Positions 52,335 through 61,924 of a stretch of 64,000 nt of DNA are shown piece after piece; position 1 is the first letter of the stretch, and each line of letters opens with the position of its first letter. The notes beneath the pieces were generated by a model. It searched no databases, was not told the DNA's origin, and worked only from the letters and a program-made list of their open reading frames with translations. Both the position numbers and the translations under genes were made by a program. The DNA comes from Paracoccaceae bacterium (GTDB lineage Bacteria; Pseudomonadota; Alphaproteobacteria; Rhodobacterales; Rhodobacteraceae). The stretch lies in the NCBI GenBank assembly GCA_030148005.1, contig JASBUI010000025.1:83636-147635 (forward strand). Direction: 5' to 3'.

Positions 52335-53213
52335 ATGAAAGCACGTACTCCTATCCTGTTCGCATTGCTTGCGATCGTGGTCATCGGCCTTCTGTCATCG
52401 ATCTTTATCGTGACGGAAACGCAAAAGGCGCTGGTCCTTCAGTTTGGCCGTGTCGTATCGGTCAAGGAAGATCCGGGCCTGTCCTTCAAGATCCCGGTCT
52501 TTCAGAACGTCGTCTACTATGACGACCGGATCATCGGGCTGGACACTTCCGAGCTTGAGATCACACCGCTGGACGATCGCCGTCTTGTTGTGGACGCCTT
52601 TGCAACCTTCCGCGTCAACAACCCCATTCAGTTGCGCGAAGCGGCAGGCCCAAGCGGCATTGCAGCGGCAAGCAACCGTCTGGACAATATCCTGCGCGCC
52701 AATATTCGTCAGGTTCTGGGTTCGGTGTCGTCTAACGACATTCTGAGCGTGGACCGGGCAAAGCTGATGCAGCGGATCCGCGATGCGGTCAGCCGCGAAG
52801 CACGGGCGCTGGGCCTTGAGATCATCGATGTTCGTCTGAAGCGCACCGATCTGCCCAAGCAGAACCTTGAAGCGACATTTGCAAGAATGCGCGCCGAGCG
52901 GGAACGCGAAGCGGCCGACCAGATCGCCCGCGGTGAAGAAGCTGCGCAGCGGGTTCGTGCCCAGTCTGACCGTACTGTGGTCGAACTGGAATCGGATGCG
53001 CGCAAGAAATCCGAGATCGCCCGCGGTGAAGCCGATGCAAAGCGCAACGCGATCTTTGCGACGGCCTATGGCGCTGATCAGGAATTCTTTGCCTTCTACC
53101 GGTCACTTACGGCCTATGAGAACTCTCTGAAGGGCACGAACTCTACCATCGTTCTGTCGCCGGACAGCGAGTTCTTCAACTATCTCAACTCTGACAAGCT
53201 TCCGTCAAAGTGA
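52335..53213 (+). CDS. hflC: HflC, partner of HflK
   Basis: 292 residues. N-terminal signal-anchor (ILFALLAIVVIGLLSSIFIV), then the SPFH domain (TETQKALVLQFGRVVSVKEDPGLSFK) and a helical region rich in Arg, Glu and Ala (ANIRQVLGSVSSNDIL to MRAEREREAADQI). It forms the HflKC complex that regulates FtsH. It starts three bases after hflK and overlaps the GTG of the DUF2065 gene by four bases at its stop. Confidence 0.95.
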   Translation: MKARTPILFALLAIVVIGLLSSIFIVTETQKALVLQFGRVVSVKEDPGLSFKIPVFQNVVYYDDRIIGLDTSELEITPLDDRRLVVDAFATFRVNNPIQLREAAGPSGIAAASNRLDNILRANIRQVLGSVSSNDILSVDRAKLMQRIRDAVSREARALGLEIIDVRLKRTDLPKQNLEATFARMRAEREREAADQIARGEEAAQRVRAQSDRTVVELESDARKKSEIARGEADAKRNAIFATAYGADQEFFAFYRSLTAYENSLKGTNSTIVLSPDSEFFNYLNSDKLPSK

Positions 53214-53404
53214 GCTGGATACTGCTAGGCATCGGGCTGGTTCTGGTGCTTGAGGGGCTGGTGCTTGCACTGGCCCCTTCGCGTCTGGAGCAACTGCTTG
53301 AAACCTTCCGGTCGATCCCGCTTCAGACACGGCGCAACATCGGCCTTTTGGCGCTCGCGCTGGGGGTTGCGCTTGTCTATGTCGCGAAATCTCTGGGTGT
53401 CTGA
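53210..53404 (+). CDS. DUF2065 small membrane protein
   Basis: 64 residues starting at GTG in GTGA, overlapping hflC by four bases. Two hydrophobic segments (ILLGIGLVLVLEGLVLALAP and NIGLLALALGVALVYVAKSL) around a short polar loop with RLEQLLETFRSIP, the signature of DUF2065, which is regularly found after hflC. It may be a small part of the HflKC membrane unit, which is inference from gene order. Confidence 0.88.
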   Translation: MSWILLGIGLVLVLEGLVLALAPSRLEQLLETFRSIPLQTRRNIGLLALALGVALVYVAKSLGV

Positions 53405-53553
53405 GGGCGTTTGAAGTAAACTGGGGGCATCACGTGAAATTCACCCGCTGAGAGAGCGCTTTGTGTTGCAACTTTCACGATCGCTTTAGATTATACTTTG
53501 CAAAAGGCCGCGAAAGGCGCGGCCGGGACTATATGGTTCAAAAGGAGTATGCA

Positions 53554-55008
53554 GTGTCACACCGGGCTTTGTCTTTACCCATGCAGTCGGCGCAAAAGAC
53601 GCGCCTCTTTTTGCTTTTCGTTCTAAGCTTTGCTTTCATGATGGCGCAGGCGCTGAACGCGCAGGCACGCGGCGGCCCGGACGGGTTTGCCGATCTTGCC
53701 GAACAGATCAGCCCCGCCGTTGTGAACATCACCACTTCGACCGTGGTCGCCGCCAGAACCGATGGCGATCCTATCGTTCCCAAGGGATCACCCTTTGAGG
53801 ACTTCTTCCGCGAGTTTCAGGATCGTCAGCGCGGCGATCGCCAGCCGCGCCGGTCTTCGGCGCTTGGGTCGGGTTTTGTCATCTCCGAGGATGGTTTCGT
53901 GGTGACAAACAACCATGTGATCGACGGGGCGGACGAGATTCTGATCGAGTTCTTCTCAGGCGACAAACTGCCTGCAAAGGTGGTTGGCACCGACAAGAAA
54001 ACCGATATCGCGCTGTTGAAGGTCGAGGCGGATGAGCCTTTGCCCTTCGTGCCTTTCGGTGACAGCGATCTGATGCGCGTAGGCGACTGGGTCATGGCCA
54101 TGGGCAACCCGCTGGGTCAGGGCTTTTCAGTGTCGGCCGGTATCGTGTCGGCGCGCGGACGGGCGCTTCAGGGGACTTACGACGACTTCATCCAGACCGA
54201 TGCTGCGATCAACCGGGGCAACTCGGGCGGGCCGCTTTTCAACATGGACGGGGCGGTGATCGGTGTGAATACTGCTATCCTGTCGCCCAATGGCGGCTCT
54301 ATCGGGATCGGTTTCGCGATGAGCTCTGCCGTGGTGTCCAAGGTTGTCGATCAGCTGAAAGAGTTTGGCGAGACGCGCCGCGGCTGGCTGGGTGTGCGCA
54401 TTCAGGATGTCACGGGCGATGTGGCCGAAGCGATCGGTCTTGAGAACACCGCAGGGGCGCTGATCACGGATGTGCCCGAAGGCCCCGCGATGGAGGCCGG
54501 AATGAAGTCGGGCGATGTGATTTTGTCGTTTGACGGCGTTGATATCGCCGACACGCGCGAGCTTGTACGCCAGGTTGGCAATACGACCGTTGGCAAGGCG
54601 GTGCGCGTCGTTGTGTTCCGCGATGGCAAGACGCAGACGCTGAAGGTCACGCTTGGCCGGCGCGAAACGGCAGAGGCCGTGCCCGCATCGGCGCCGGCAA
54701 ATGAGCCGGTCGAGGCCGAGGTTCTGGGGCTGACTGTATCGCCGATGACAGATGAGCTTCGTGCGCAGCTGAATCTGCCCGAAAGCGCAAGCGGTCTGGT
54801 CATCAAGAACGTCGATGAGGCGTCCGAGGCCTATGACAAGGGCGTGCGTTCGGGTGACGTGATCACCGAGGCGGGCCAGCAAAAGCTGGAAAGCGTTGCC
54901 GATCTTGAAGCGCGGATTGCCGATGCGCGCGAAGGCGGGCGCAAGTCGCTGCTTCTTCTGGTGCGCCGCGAGGGCGAGCCGCGGTTTGTGGCGCTGTCGC
55001 TGAACTAG
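53554..55008 (+). CDS. degP: periplasmic serine protease/chaperone DegP (HtrA, Do-like)
   Basis: 484 residues from the GTG at 53554, which has AAAGGAG six bases upstream; other in-frame starts lack a site. A signal peptide ends near ALNAQAR. The trypsin-like domain carries H121 (TNNHVIDG), D151 (KKTDIALLK) and S224 (RGNSGGPLF). Two PDZ domains follow (RRGWLGVRIQDVTGDVAEAIGL and the C-terminal VIKNVDEASEAYDKGVRSGDVI). It degrades or refolds damaged envelope proteins. A TATACT at 53492-53497 is a candidate -10 element. A strong terminator follows the gene. Confidence 0.95.
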   Translation: MSHRALSLPMQSAQKTRLFLLFVLSFAFMMAQALNAQARGGPDGFADLAEQISPAVVNITTSTVVAARTDGDPIVPKGSPFEDFFREFQDRQRGDRQPRRSSALGSGFVISEDGFVVTNNHVIDGADEILIEFFSGDKLPAKVVGTDKKTDIALLKVEADEPLPFVPFGDSDLMRVGDWVMAMGNPLGQGFSVSAGIVSARGRALQGTYDDFIQTDAAINRGNSGGPLFNMDGAVIGVNTAILSPNGGSIGIGFAMSSAVVSKVVDQLKEFGETRRGWLGVRIQDVTGDVAEAIGLENTAGALITDVPEGPAMEAGMKSGDVILSFDGVDIADTRELVRQVGNTTVGKAVRVVVFRDGKTQTLKVTLGRRETAEAVPASAPANEPVEAEVLGLTVSPMTDELRAQLNLPESASGLVIKNVDEASEAYDKGVRSGDVITEAGQQKLESVADLEARIADAREGGRKSLLLLVRREGEPRFVALSLN

Positions 55009-55030
55009 GCGCCAAATCAACTAAAAGCGT

Positions 55031-55062
55031 AAAGGGCGTCCCGTTGGGGGCGCCCTTTTCCT
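55031..55062 (+). terminator. intrinsic terminator downstream of degP
   Basis: AAAGGGCG (55031-55038) pairs with CGCCCTTT (55051-55058) around a loop of 12 bases, followed by more T residues (TTCCTTT). It begins 22 bases after the degP stop. The stem-loop with a T-tail is typical of an intrinsic terminator. Confidence 0.88.
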
Positions 55063-55092
55063 TTGGATCAGACCGGTTTGGTTGGGGGCGCG

Positions 55093-55629
55093 TCAGCCTG
55101 CGGCGGGGCGCTGGACGGCGATCAGCCCCAGCTTGCGCGCCGCGGCAAGCGACAGGATCGAGCTATCAAGGCCCTGCGGCTTTTGATAGTTGCGGATGGC
55201 GCGCCGGGTTCTGAAATCCATGGTGCCGGTGACCGGCCCGATGAAATGCCCCCGCGCCTGAAGGGCCCGTTGCAGCGTTGCGATGAAATCGGGTGGAAGC
55301 TGTGCCTCGCAAGGCGTTTCGAACCAGATTTCCTGACGTTCCTTGATGATCTCCTGCCGGGTCTCGGTCTTGTAGATGGCCGGGTTTGCCACGCTGCCGT
55401 CGGTTGCGATCTCGGGTGGTTGCAGCATGACCTGTTCGGTGACCGTTTCGATGACCGCCGGTGTTGCGTCCTGTCCCCAGCAGGTTCCGGGGGCGGCGTT
55501 GGGCGGTGCAGGCTGGCGCGAGACGCTCAGCACAGGCTCGCTTAGTTGCGCAACGCCGGGGGGAAAGGCCCCGGTGCAGGATGCAAGAAAGAGGCCGGAG
55601 AGGCCTGAGAGGGTTCTGAAACGGGTCAT
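55093..55629 (-). CDS. lipoprotein with a C-terminal peptidoglycan-binding domain
   Basis: 178 residues. Lipobox LASC (cysteine near residue 18 in GLFLASCTGAF). The first part is proline- and serine-rich. A long middle segment has a repeated Glu/Thr/Val pattern (VIETVTEQVML; KTETRQEIIKERQEIW). The C-terminal 60 residues are a PG_binding_1 domain: LPPDFIATLQRALQARGHFIGPVTGTMDFRTRRAIRNYQ. It therefore sits in the outer or inner membrane and reaches the cell wall. The ATG at 55629 is used; a GTG one codon upstream is possible. It converges on degP. Confidence 0.85.
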   Translation of the reverse strand: MTRFRTLSGLSGLFLASCTGAFPPGVAQLSEPVLSVSRQPAPPNAAPGTCWGQDATPAVIETVTEQVMLQPPEIATDGSVANPAIYKTETRQEIIKERQEIWFETPCEAQLPPDFIATLQRALQARGHFIGPVTGTMDFRTRRAIRNYQKPQGLDSSILSLAAARKLGLIAVQRPAAG

Positions 55630-55733
55630 CACTGCCTGTGCCGTTTGTTCTGCTCTGCCGATTTTTCGGCGTTGTTTGGGACAACCTAGCGGTTTTTGCG
55701 TTCTGGCGAAAGGAAAACCGGGGGACGCTTTGG

Positions 55734-56114
55734 TTAGTCTGCGGGCGCGGGTTCGGCCGGGTTGGGGCGCAAAAGCTCATCCAGCATGGGCGAGATGTCT
55801 TCGACCATCTCGGCGACGATGTGGCAAACGCCCAACTGGCGCTGAATGCGCCCGGTGACGCGCAAGAGCCGCCCTGCGATCACGGCGCGGCGGAACTGTT
55901 GATAGATATTCTGCCAGACCACCACGTTGGCCACGCCGGTTTCATCCTCAAGCGTGATGAAGATGACACCCTTGGCCGTGCCGGGGCGCTGGCGCACCAG
56001 AACAAGGCCCGCAACGGTGACGCGTGCGCCGTCGGGTGGTTCGGACAAGCGGCCGTGCTGCAGGCACGAGGGCGGGCGCGGCCAGTCGTCGATCGGGGGC
56101 AGGGGCGCTTCCAT
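55734..56114 (-). pseudogene. truncated C-terminal fragment of error-prone DNA polymerase DnaE2 (ImuC)
   Basis: 126 codons of open frame matching only the end of DnaE2: [22 protein letters not shown], then [25 protein letters not shown] and [20 protein letters not shown], the OB-fold tail that follows the polymerase domains. A complete DnaE2 has about 1000-1100 residues; none of the PHP, palm, finger or thumb regions is present on either side. The frame is intact from an ATG to the stop, so a small OB-fold protein may still be made. Two bases upstream of this ATG lies a perfect LexA box. I infer deletion of the imuA-imuB-dnaE2 cassette except its promoter and tail. Confidence 0.75.
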
Positions 56115-56116
56115 AA

Positions 56117-56553
<437 letters not shown>

Positions 56554-56554
<1 letters not shown>

Positions 56555-57261
56555 TGCTGCGCGCGGCCTTTGCCCTGATCGCGCTGGCGATGACGGTTGG
56601 CGCCGCATCGGCCGATATCGTGTCGGCCCGCTACAAGGATCCTACCTCGCGCTATGGCCATGCGATCATGGGCGACAACGACCGATCAGAGTGGGGCACG
56701 CTTGAGATTACTCTGGCGGATGGCAAACGACGCAGTTTCATCCTGCCGGACACGCGGGTCTATGAAGATCTTGAGCCGCGGCTTGTCGATCTGGACGGCG
56801 ATGGGCGCCGCGAGTTGATTGTCATCGAGACGGATGTGAACCTTGGCTCGCAACTGGCCATTTATGGCGAGAACGGCAAGATCACGGCCACACCGCACAT
56901 CGGGCGCAGCAATCGCTGGCTTGCGCCGCTTGGGGCGGCGGACCTTGATGGCGATGGCAAGACAGAGATCGCCTATATCGAAAAGCCGCATCTGGCCAAG
57001 GTTCTGATGGTCTGGCGCTACAGCGATCAAAAGCTGACGCCGGTTGCCAAAAAGGCCGGGCTGACCAATCACAAGATCGGTCAGGACTTCATTTCGGGCG
57101 GTATTCGCAACTGTGGGCAGGGCCCCGAGATTGTGACCGCCGATGCCAACTGGACCCGGATCATTGCCACCAAGCTGAAGGCTGGCGCGCTTATCTCGCG
57201 TGAGCTTGGACGTTTCGACGGGCCCAAGGGGCTGCGCGCCGCCGTTCTTTGTGAAGACTAG
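56554..57261 (+). CDS. secreted VCBS/FG-GAP repeat protein
   Basis: 235 residues starting within TGATG of the ferredoxin gene. Signal peptide to about residue 20 (MTVGAASA). Repeated Asp/Gly loops typical of FG-GAP/VCBS propeller blades: LVDLDGDGRRELIVIETD, AADLDGDGKTEIAYIEK, each with the DxDxDG calcium loop. It is probably a periplasmic calcium-binding propeller. It converges on purD with 16 bases between. Confidence 0.88.
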
Positions 57262-57277
57262 CGGCGCGGGCTGGCGG

Positions 57278-58546
57278 CTATTTCTTAAGCGCGCGCCAGC
57301 CGATGTCACGGCGCCAGAACCCATCTGGCCAGTCGATCCGGGCGACCATGTCATAGGCGCGGGCTTGGGCCTCTTGCAATGTATCGCCGCGCGCGGTGAC
57401 GTTCAGAACCCGCCCGCCGCTTGCAAGGATCTTGCCGTCCGCTTCGATGGTGCCTGCGTGAAAGACCATCTGGTGGCTTGTCTCGGGCAGCGCATCCAGA
57501 CCGCCGATTGGCGTTCCCTTTTCATAGGCGCCGGGATAGCCGCGCGCGGCCAGAACCACGGTGATGGCATGGTCATCGGCCCATTCGGCGCGCGCCTCGT
57601 TTAGCTGGCCTTCGGCGGCGGCAAGCATCAGATCAAGCGCCTGCGCGCCAAGGCGCATCATCAGGACCTGGCATTCGGGATCGCCAAAGCGGACGTTGTA
57701 TTCAACAAGGCGCGGCTGGCCCTTGTCGATCATCAGCCCCACGTAAAGAACGCCCGCATAGGGCGTGCCGCGCCGGGCCATTTCGGCGATTGTCGGGCGC
57801 ACGATCCGGTCCAGCGCCATTTCGGCCAGATCATCGGTCAGCACAGGCGCCGGAGAATAGGCGCCCATGCCGCCGGTATTGGGGCCGGTGTCCCCTTCGC
57901 CGACGCGCTTGTGGTCCTGCGCGGTGCCGATGGGCAGGACGGTCTGGCCATCGGAGAGAACGAAGAACGAAGCCTCTTCGCCTTCCATGAACTCTTCGAT
58001 CACGACCTCGGCGCCAGCCTCGCCGAACTCTCCGCCGAACATATCGTCGATGGCTGCCAAAGCCTCATCTTCCGTCATGGCGACGATCACGCCCTTGCCA
58101 GCGGCCAGCCCGTCGGCCTTGACCACGATCGGGGCGCCTTGGGCGCGGACATAGGTGCGGGCGGCTTCTGCGTCTGTGAAATGACCGTAGGCGGCTGTCG
58201 GGGCCGCGGCGGCGTCGCAGATTTCCTTGGTGAAGGCTTTGGAGGCTTCCAGCTTTGCCGCCGCCGCCGAGGGGCCAAAGGTCAGGATGCCGGCGGCGCG
58301 CAGATCGTCGGCGACGCCAGCGGCAAGCGGCGCTTCGGGGCCGATGATGACAAAGTCGATGGCGTTGTCGGTGGCAAAGGCGGTGACCGCCGCGCCGTCT
58401 TCGATGTTCAGCTTGGCGCAATCGGCGATGGCGGCGATGCCTGCGTTGCCCGGCGCGACAATCAGCCGGTCGCATTTGGGGTTCTGCATCACGGCCCAGG
58501 CCAGTGCATGTTCACGTCCGCCGCCGCCAAGTATCAGGATGTTCAT
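57278..58546 (-). CDS. purD: phosphoribosylamine-glycine ligase (GAR synthetase)
   Basis: 422 residues, standard. ATP-grasp enzyme of purine synthesis joining glycine to phosphoribosylamine. N-terminal MNILILGGGGREHALAWAV; ATP-grasp region PIVVKADGLAAGKGVIVA and EASFFVLSDGQTVLP; the substrate loop GDTGPNTGGMGAYSPAP; and the metal-binding RFGDPECQ. It is divergent from xseA with 67 bases between. Confidence 0.97.
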   Translation of the reverse strand: MNILILGGGGREHALAWAVMQNPKCDRLIVAPGNAGIAAIADCAKLNIEDGAAVTAFATDNAIDFVIIGPEAPLAAGVADDLRAAGILTFGPSAAAAKLEASKAFTKEICDAAAAPTAAYGHFTDAEAARTYVRAQGAPIVVKADGLAAGKGVIVAMTEDEALAAIDDMFGGEFGEAGAEVVIEEFMEGEEASFFVLSDGQTVLPIGTAQDHKRVGEGDTGPNTGGMGAYSPAPVLTDDLAEMALDRIVRPTIAEMARRGTPYAGVLYVGLMIDKGQPRLVEYNVRFGDPECQVLMMRLGAQALDLMLAAAEGQLNEARAEWADDHAITVVLAARGYPGAYEKGTPIGGLDALPETSHQMVFHAGTIEADGKILASGGRVLNVTARGDTLQEAQARAYDMVARIDWPDGFWRRDIGWRALKK

Positions 58547-58613
58547 CGCCTTGCCTTCCCCTTTGATCCCCGGCGTTCTAAGGTTTGGGCGCAGGCTTCA
58601 CAAGGCACCCAAG

Positions 58614-60161
58614 ATGTCCGATCTGATCGATGATCCCGAACCGGGCCAAAACGCGCCGGAATTTACCGTCTCTGAGGTATCGGGGGCGGTCAAGCGGCTG
58701 ATCGAGGGTGAGTTCGGGCGCGTGCGAATCAAGGGTGAGCTTGGCCGCGTGATGAGCTATCGCTCGGGCCATATCTATCTGGACCTCAAGGACGACAAGG
58801 CGGTGCTGGCTGGCGTGATCTGGAAAGGTCAGGCCGCAAAGATGAGCGTAAAGCCCGAAGAGGGGATGGAGGTCGTTGCCACGGGCCGACTGACCACCTT
58901 TCCGGGGCAGTCGAAGTACCAGATGGTGATCGAAGACATTCGTCCGGCGGGCGTTGGCGCGCTGATGGCCATGCTGGAAAAGCGCAAGGCGGCGCTTCAG
59001 GCCGAGGGGCTGTTTGATCCGGCGCGCAAGAAAGAGCTTCCTTATCTGCCCGAGGTGATCGGCGTTGTGACATCGCCGCAGGGTGCGGTGATCCGCGATA
59101 TTCTGCACCGTTTGCGGGACCGGTTTCCGCGCCGGGTGCTGATCTGGCCGGTTGCGGTGCAGGGCAAGGCCTGTGCGCCGCAGGTGGCCGCCGCGATCGA
59201 GGGGTTCAACCGGCTGACGCCGGGCGGCGCGATCCCACGGCCTGATCTTTTGATCGTGGCGCGCGGCGGCGGGTCGATCGAGGACCTTTGGGGGTTCAAC
59301 GAAGAGATCGTGGCGCGGGCGGCGGCGGCATCAGAGATACCGCTGATATCGGCGGTGGGGCATGAAACTGACACCACGCTGATCGACTATGTCTCGGACC
59401 GGCGCGCGCCGACACCGACGGCGGCCGCAGAGCTGGCCGTTCCGGTGCGCAGTGAGCTTTTGGCTTGGCTGCAAAGCCAGGAAGGGCGGCTGGCGCGGGC
59501 GGCAACGCAAGGGGTGACCCAGCGCCAGCAGCGGCTGCGCGATCTGGGCCGGGCCCTGCCGCGGCTTGAGGCGCTGACCGAGAACGCCCGCCAGCGATTT
59601 GATTTCATATCGGAAAAACTGGGCGGGGCGCTGGGTAAGGCGGCCTCTGTCAAGCGGGTGCGCCTTTCAGAGGCGGCCGGATCGCTGCGCCCTTCGCTGT
59701 TGCGGCGGGTCCTGTCGGAACAGGCGCGCAGGGTTCAGGGGGCGGGCGAGCGGCTGGCGCCAGCGCTGCGGCGCGCCATTGGAGATGAGCGCCGCGCACT
59801 GGAGCGGCGGGCAGCTGGGCTTCGCCTGACGCTGGTGTCGCGCGAGGCCGCGCGCAAGCGCGAGGCAAAGGACGCGCTGGCGCTGCGGCTGCGCGAGGTG
59901 GCGGTGGGGCAGGTGCGCCGCTGGCATGATCAGGTTCAATCGCTGGAACGTTTGCGCCTGTCGCTGGGCTATGAAGAGACGCTGAAGCGCGGCTACGCGG
60001 TGGTGCGCGGTGATGGCGATGTCGTCACCACCAAGGGCGGGGCCGAGGCGGCGAGCGTTCTGGAGATCCAGTTTCAGGACGGGCGCGTCACGGTTGGCGG
60101 CAAGGCGCCTGCGCGCAAGTCCAAAGCCAGCCCGGCGCCGGATCAGGGAAGCCTTTTCTAG
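58614..60161 (+). CDS. xseA: exodeoxyribonuclease VII large subunit
   Basis: 515 residues. Forms, with XseB, the nuclease that trims single-stranded DNA. N-terminal OB domain (FTVSEVSGAVKRLIEGEFGRVRIKGELG), the catalytic domain with RPDLLIVARGGGSIEDLWGFNEE and HETDTTLIDYVSDRRAPTPTAAAEL, then a long helical arm rich in Arg, Ala and Leu, and a C-terminal LRLSLGYEETLKRGYAVVR. No xseB is adjacent. The ATG at 58614 follows AAGGCACCCAAG. Confidence 0.95.
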   Translation: MSDLIDDPEPGQNAPEFTVSEVSGAVKRLIEGEFGRVRIKGELGRVMSYRSGHIYLDLKDDKAVLAGVIWKGQAAKMSVKPEEGMEVVATGRLTTFPGQSKYQMVIEDIRPAGVGALMAMLEKRKAALQAEGLFDPARKKELPYLPEVIGVVTSPQGAVIRDILHRLRDRFPRRVLIWPVAVQGKACAPQVAAAIEGFNRLTPGGAIPRPDLLIVARGGGSIEDLWGFNEEIVARAAAASEIPLISAVGHETDTTLIDYVSDRRAPTPTAAAELAVPVRSELLAWLQSQEGRLARAATQGVTQRQQRLRDLGRALPRLEALTENARQRFDFISEKLGGALGKAASVKRVRLSEAAGSLRPSLLRRVLSEQARRVQGAGERLAPALRRAIGDERRALERRAAGLRLTLVSREAARKREAKDALALRLREVAVGQVRRWHDQVQSLERLRLSLGYEETLKRGYAVVRGDGDVVTTKGGAEAASVLEIQFQDGRVTVGGKAPARKSKASPAPDQGSLF

Positions 60162-60175
60162 CTGTTCAGGAAAGG

Positions 60176-60583
60176 TCAGACGCCGATCTTTGGGCCAAGG
60201 CATTCCATCGGCTCTGAGGTTTCATTGACCTCGTAAAGCGTGCCGACGCCCGGTTTGCTTTGGTATTCTGCCTTCAGCCCCTTGGTGGTCAGCTCAAAGC
60301 TCCAGCATTGGGGGGTTGGGTTGTCTTCGTAGACAAAACAGATCAGGTCCGTTTCGACATACCAGCGCCCGTCCTTGCAGTTGCCGTCCAGAAACGACCA
60401 GCGAACCTTGCGGTTCTTCAGGTATTGTTCGACCCCATAGGCCTTGCCCGCCTGTCCGAAATACAGGGTCTTGCCCGTGACATAGGCCTCAAACTCTGCC
60501 GGGCTAAGGGTTTTCTGGGCCATGATCGGTGTGGCCAGCGCCCAACTCAGCGCACAGGAAAGAAGGATCGCAAGCGTCTTCAT
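60176..60583 (-). CDS. exported hypothetical protein
   Basis: 135 residues from MKTLAILLSCALSWALATPIMA, a signal peptide. The rest is small, soluble, with five cysteines after the signal that could form disulfides (GNCKDGRWY, DLICFVYED, PQCWSFE, MECLGP) and aromatic-rich strands. I do not recognise the family. It converges on xseA by 14 bases and is followed upstream by an AlkB-type gene on the same strand. Confidence 0.72.
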   Translation of the reverse strand: MKTLAILLSCALSWALATPIMAQKTLSPAEFEAYVTGKTLYFGQAGKAYGVEQYLKNRKVRWSFLDGNCKDGRWYVETDLICFVYEDNPTPQCWSFELTTKGLKAEYQSKPGVGTLYEVNETSEPMECLGPKIGV

Positions 60584-60647
60584 GTGGCAAGACTGGCAAA
60601 TCTGGCGCGTCAAAGCCAACGGAATATTTTGCCGCCGCGGCTTTGCG

Positions 60648-61715
60648 CTAATGGGCGCCCAAGGCGTCGGCGGGCGGGCGGCTGATCTGTAGATCGCTCA
60701 GGCGCGGGTCCATCATCTTGCGCCACAGGGTCGGAAAAAGCGCGATGGTGGACATCACCGGCAAGCTGTGGGGCAGGACCGGTGTGATCTCATCCATCGG
60801 CATACCAAGGGCGGCGAAGGGTTTGGAGGGGTGCGCGTGGTGATCGGAATGGCGCGGCGCGTTCAGCATCAGGTAATTCGAGAACCAATGCGTTGCATTC
60901 CACGAATGCGCAGGCCCAATCGGTTCGACAAGCCCGTCAGGCCCGACCCGGCGTTCAAGCCCGTAGTGTTGCACATAGTCGGACAGCAAAAGCTGAATTT
61001 GCGCGTAGGCGCAAAGCGCGACAAAGGCCAAAAGGCCGTCGATCCCGCCGATCTGGCCCGCCGCAACCATCAATGCCGCCGCGCCGCCAAAGTACTCCAG
61101 ATAGGGGTGGCGCCACTTGGAACGGCGCGCCGCGCGCAGCAGTTTTTTCTCGGCTCGGTAACCTTCTATTAACGATCCGTACCAGGCGCGGGGGGCAAAA
61201 GCGTAAAACGATTCGCCCGCGCGGGCCGAATTGGGATCGCCCCTGGTGCCGACAAAACGGTGGTGAATGCGGCGGTGGGCGGATGTGTGATGCCCAAAGA
61301 GAAGCGAGATATAGACCCACTTTCCAAGACGATAGAGAGATTTCTTCGGGCGATGAATCAACTCGTGCGCGTTCGAGTTTGAGACCTGCCCAAAGAAGAT
61401 ACCGAAGGCCAGAAACAGACCCGTCAGTTCGTGCCAGTCCAGCCCGGTGCCACCAGATAGCGCGTAGACCGCCAGCGCGATAAGCACATAGTGTGCCAGC
61501 GCCAGAAGAACCGAAAGTGCCCCGGTGGCCGGAAATTCGGCGTCAGGCTGTTCGGGATCGGCGGCGTAACCGGCCAGTTCATCCAAGGCAAAGGTGAAGA
61601 CTGTCAAATATCCAAGGGCCAAAAGAACGTACCCTCCGCCCCAGATCGCGGCGGCGGCAAGTAGTGGCACAGGGGTCAGGGTCGCAGCGGCAAAAATCGC
61701 GACTTGTCGGTTCAT
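60648..61715 (-). CDS. alkane 1-monooxygenase-type (AlkB-like) membrane di-iron hydroxylase
   Basis: 355 residues, with about six hydrophobic segments. Histidine boxes of the alkane hydroxylase family are complete: NAHELIHR, HHTSAHRRIHH, and the third NAPRHSDHH; VQHYGLERR corresponds to the NYxEHYGL signature. It adds oxygen to the terminal carbon of n-alkanes or similar chains, using rubredoxin, for which no gene is next to it. Start at MNRQVAIFAAATL. Related enzymes include xylene monooxygenase, but the NYxEHYGL-like block supports AlkB. Confidence 0.9.
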   Translation of the reverse strand: MNRQVAIFAAATLTPVPLLAAAAIWGGGYVLLALGYLTVFTFALDELAGYAADPEQPDAEFPATGALSVLLALAHYVLIALAVYALSGGTGLDWHELTGLFLAFGIFFGQVSNSNAHELIHRPKKSLYRLGKWVYISLLFGHHTSAHRRIHHRFVGTRGDPNSARAGESFYAFAPRAWYGSLIEGYRAEKKLLRAARRSKWRHPYLEYFGGAAALMVAAGQIGGIDGLLAFVALCAYAQIQLLLSDYVQHYGLERRVGPDGLVEPIGPAHSWNATHWFSNYLMLNAPRHSDHHAHPSKPFAALGMPMDEITPVLPHSLPVMSTIALFPTLWRKMMDPRLSDLQISRPPADALGAH

Positions 61716-61924
61716 GGCAGCAGCTCCAAAATATTGACACAAAGTTAACACATTTCACTGACCGGGCCTTTGGATTCAGGTGGCGGGGGGCTGGAAACTC
61801 TGTTTCCGATCGGGCAACGGCGGTTTTCAAATTCGCGCATCCGGGGCCAGAAAGGTCGTTTTTTGGCGCTGCCGGTTGCTGCGCCCCGCGCTAGGGTGTG
61901 GCGTGGTAGCCAGGGGATTTCGGG

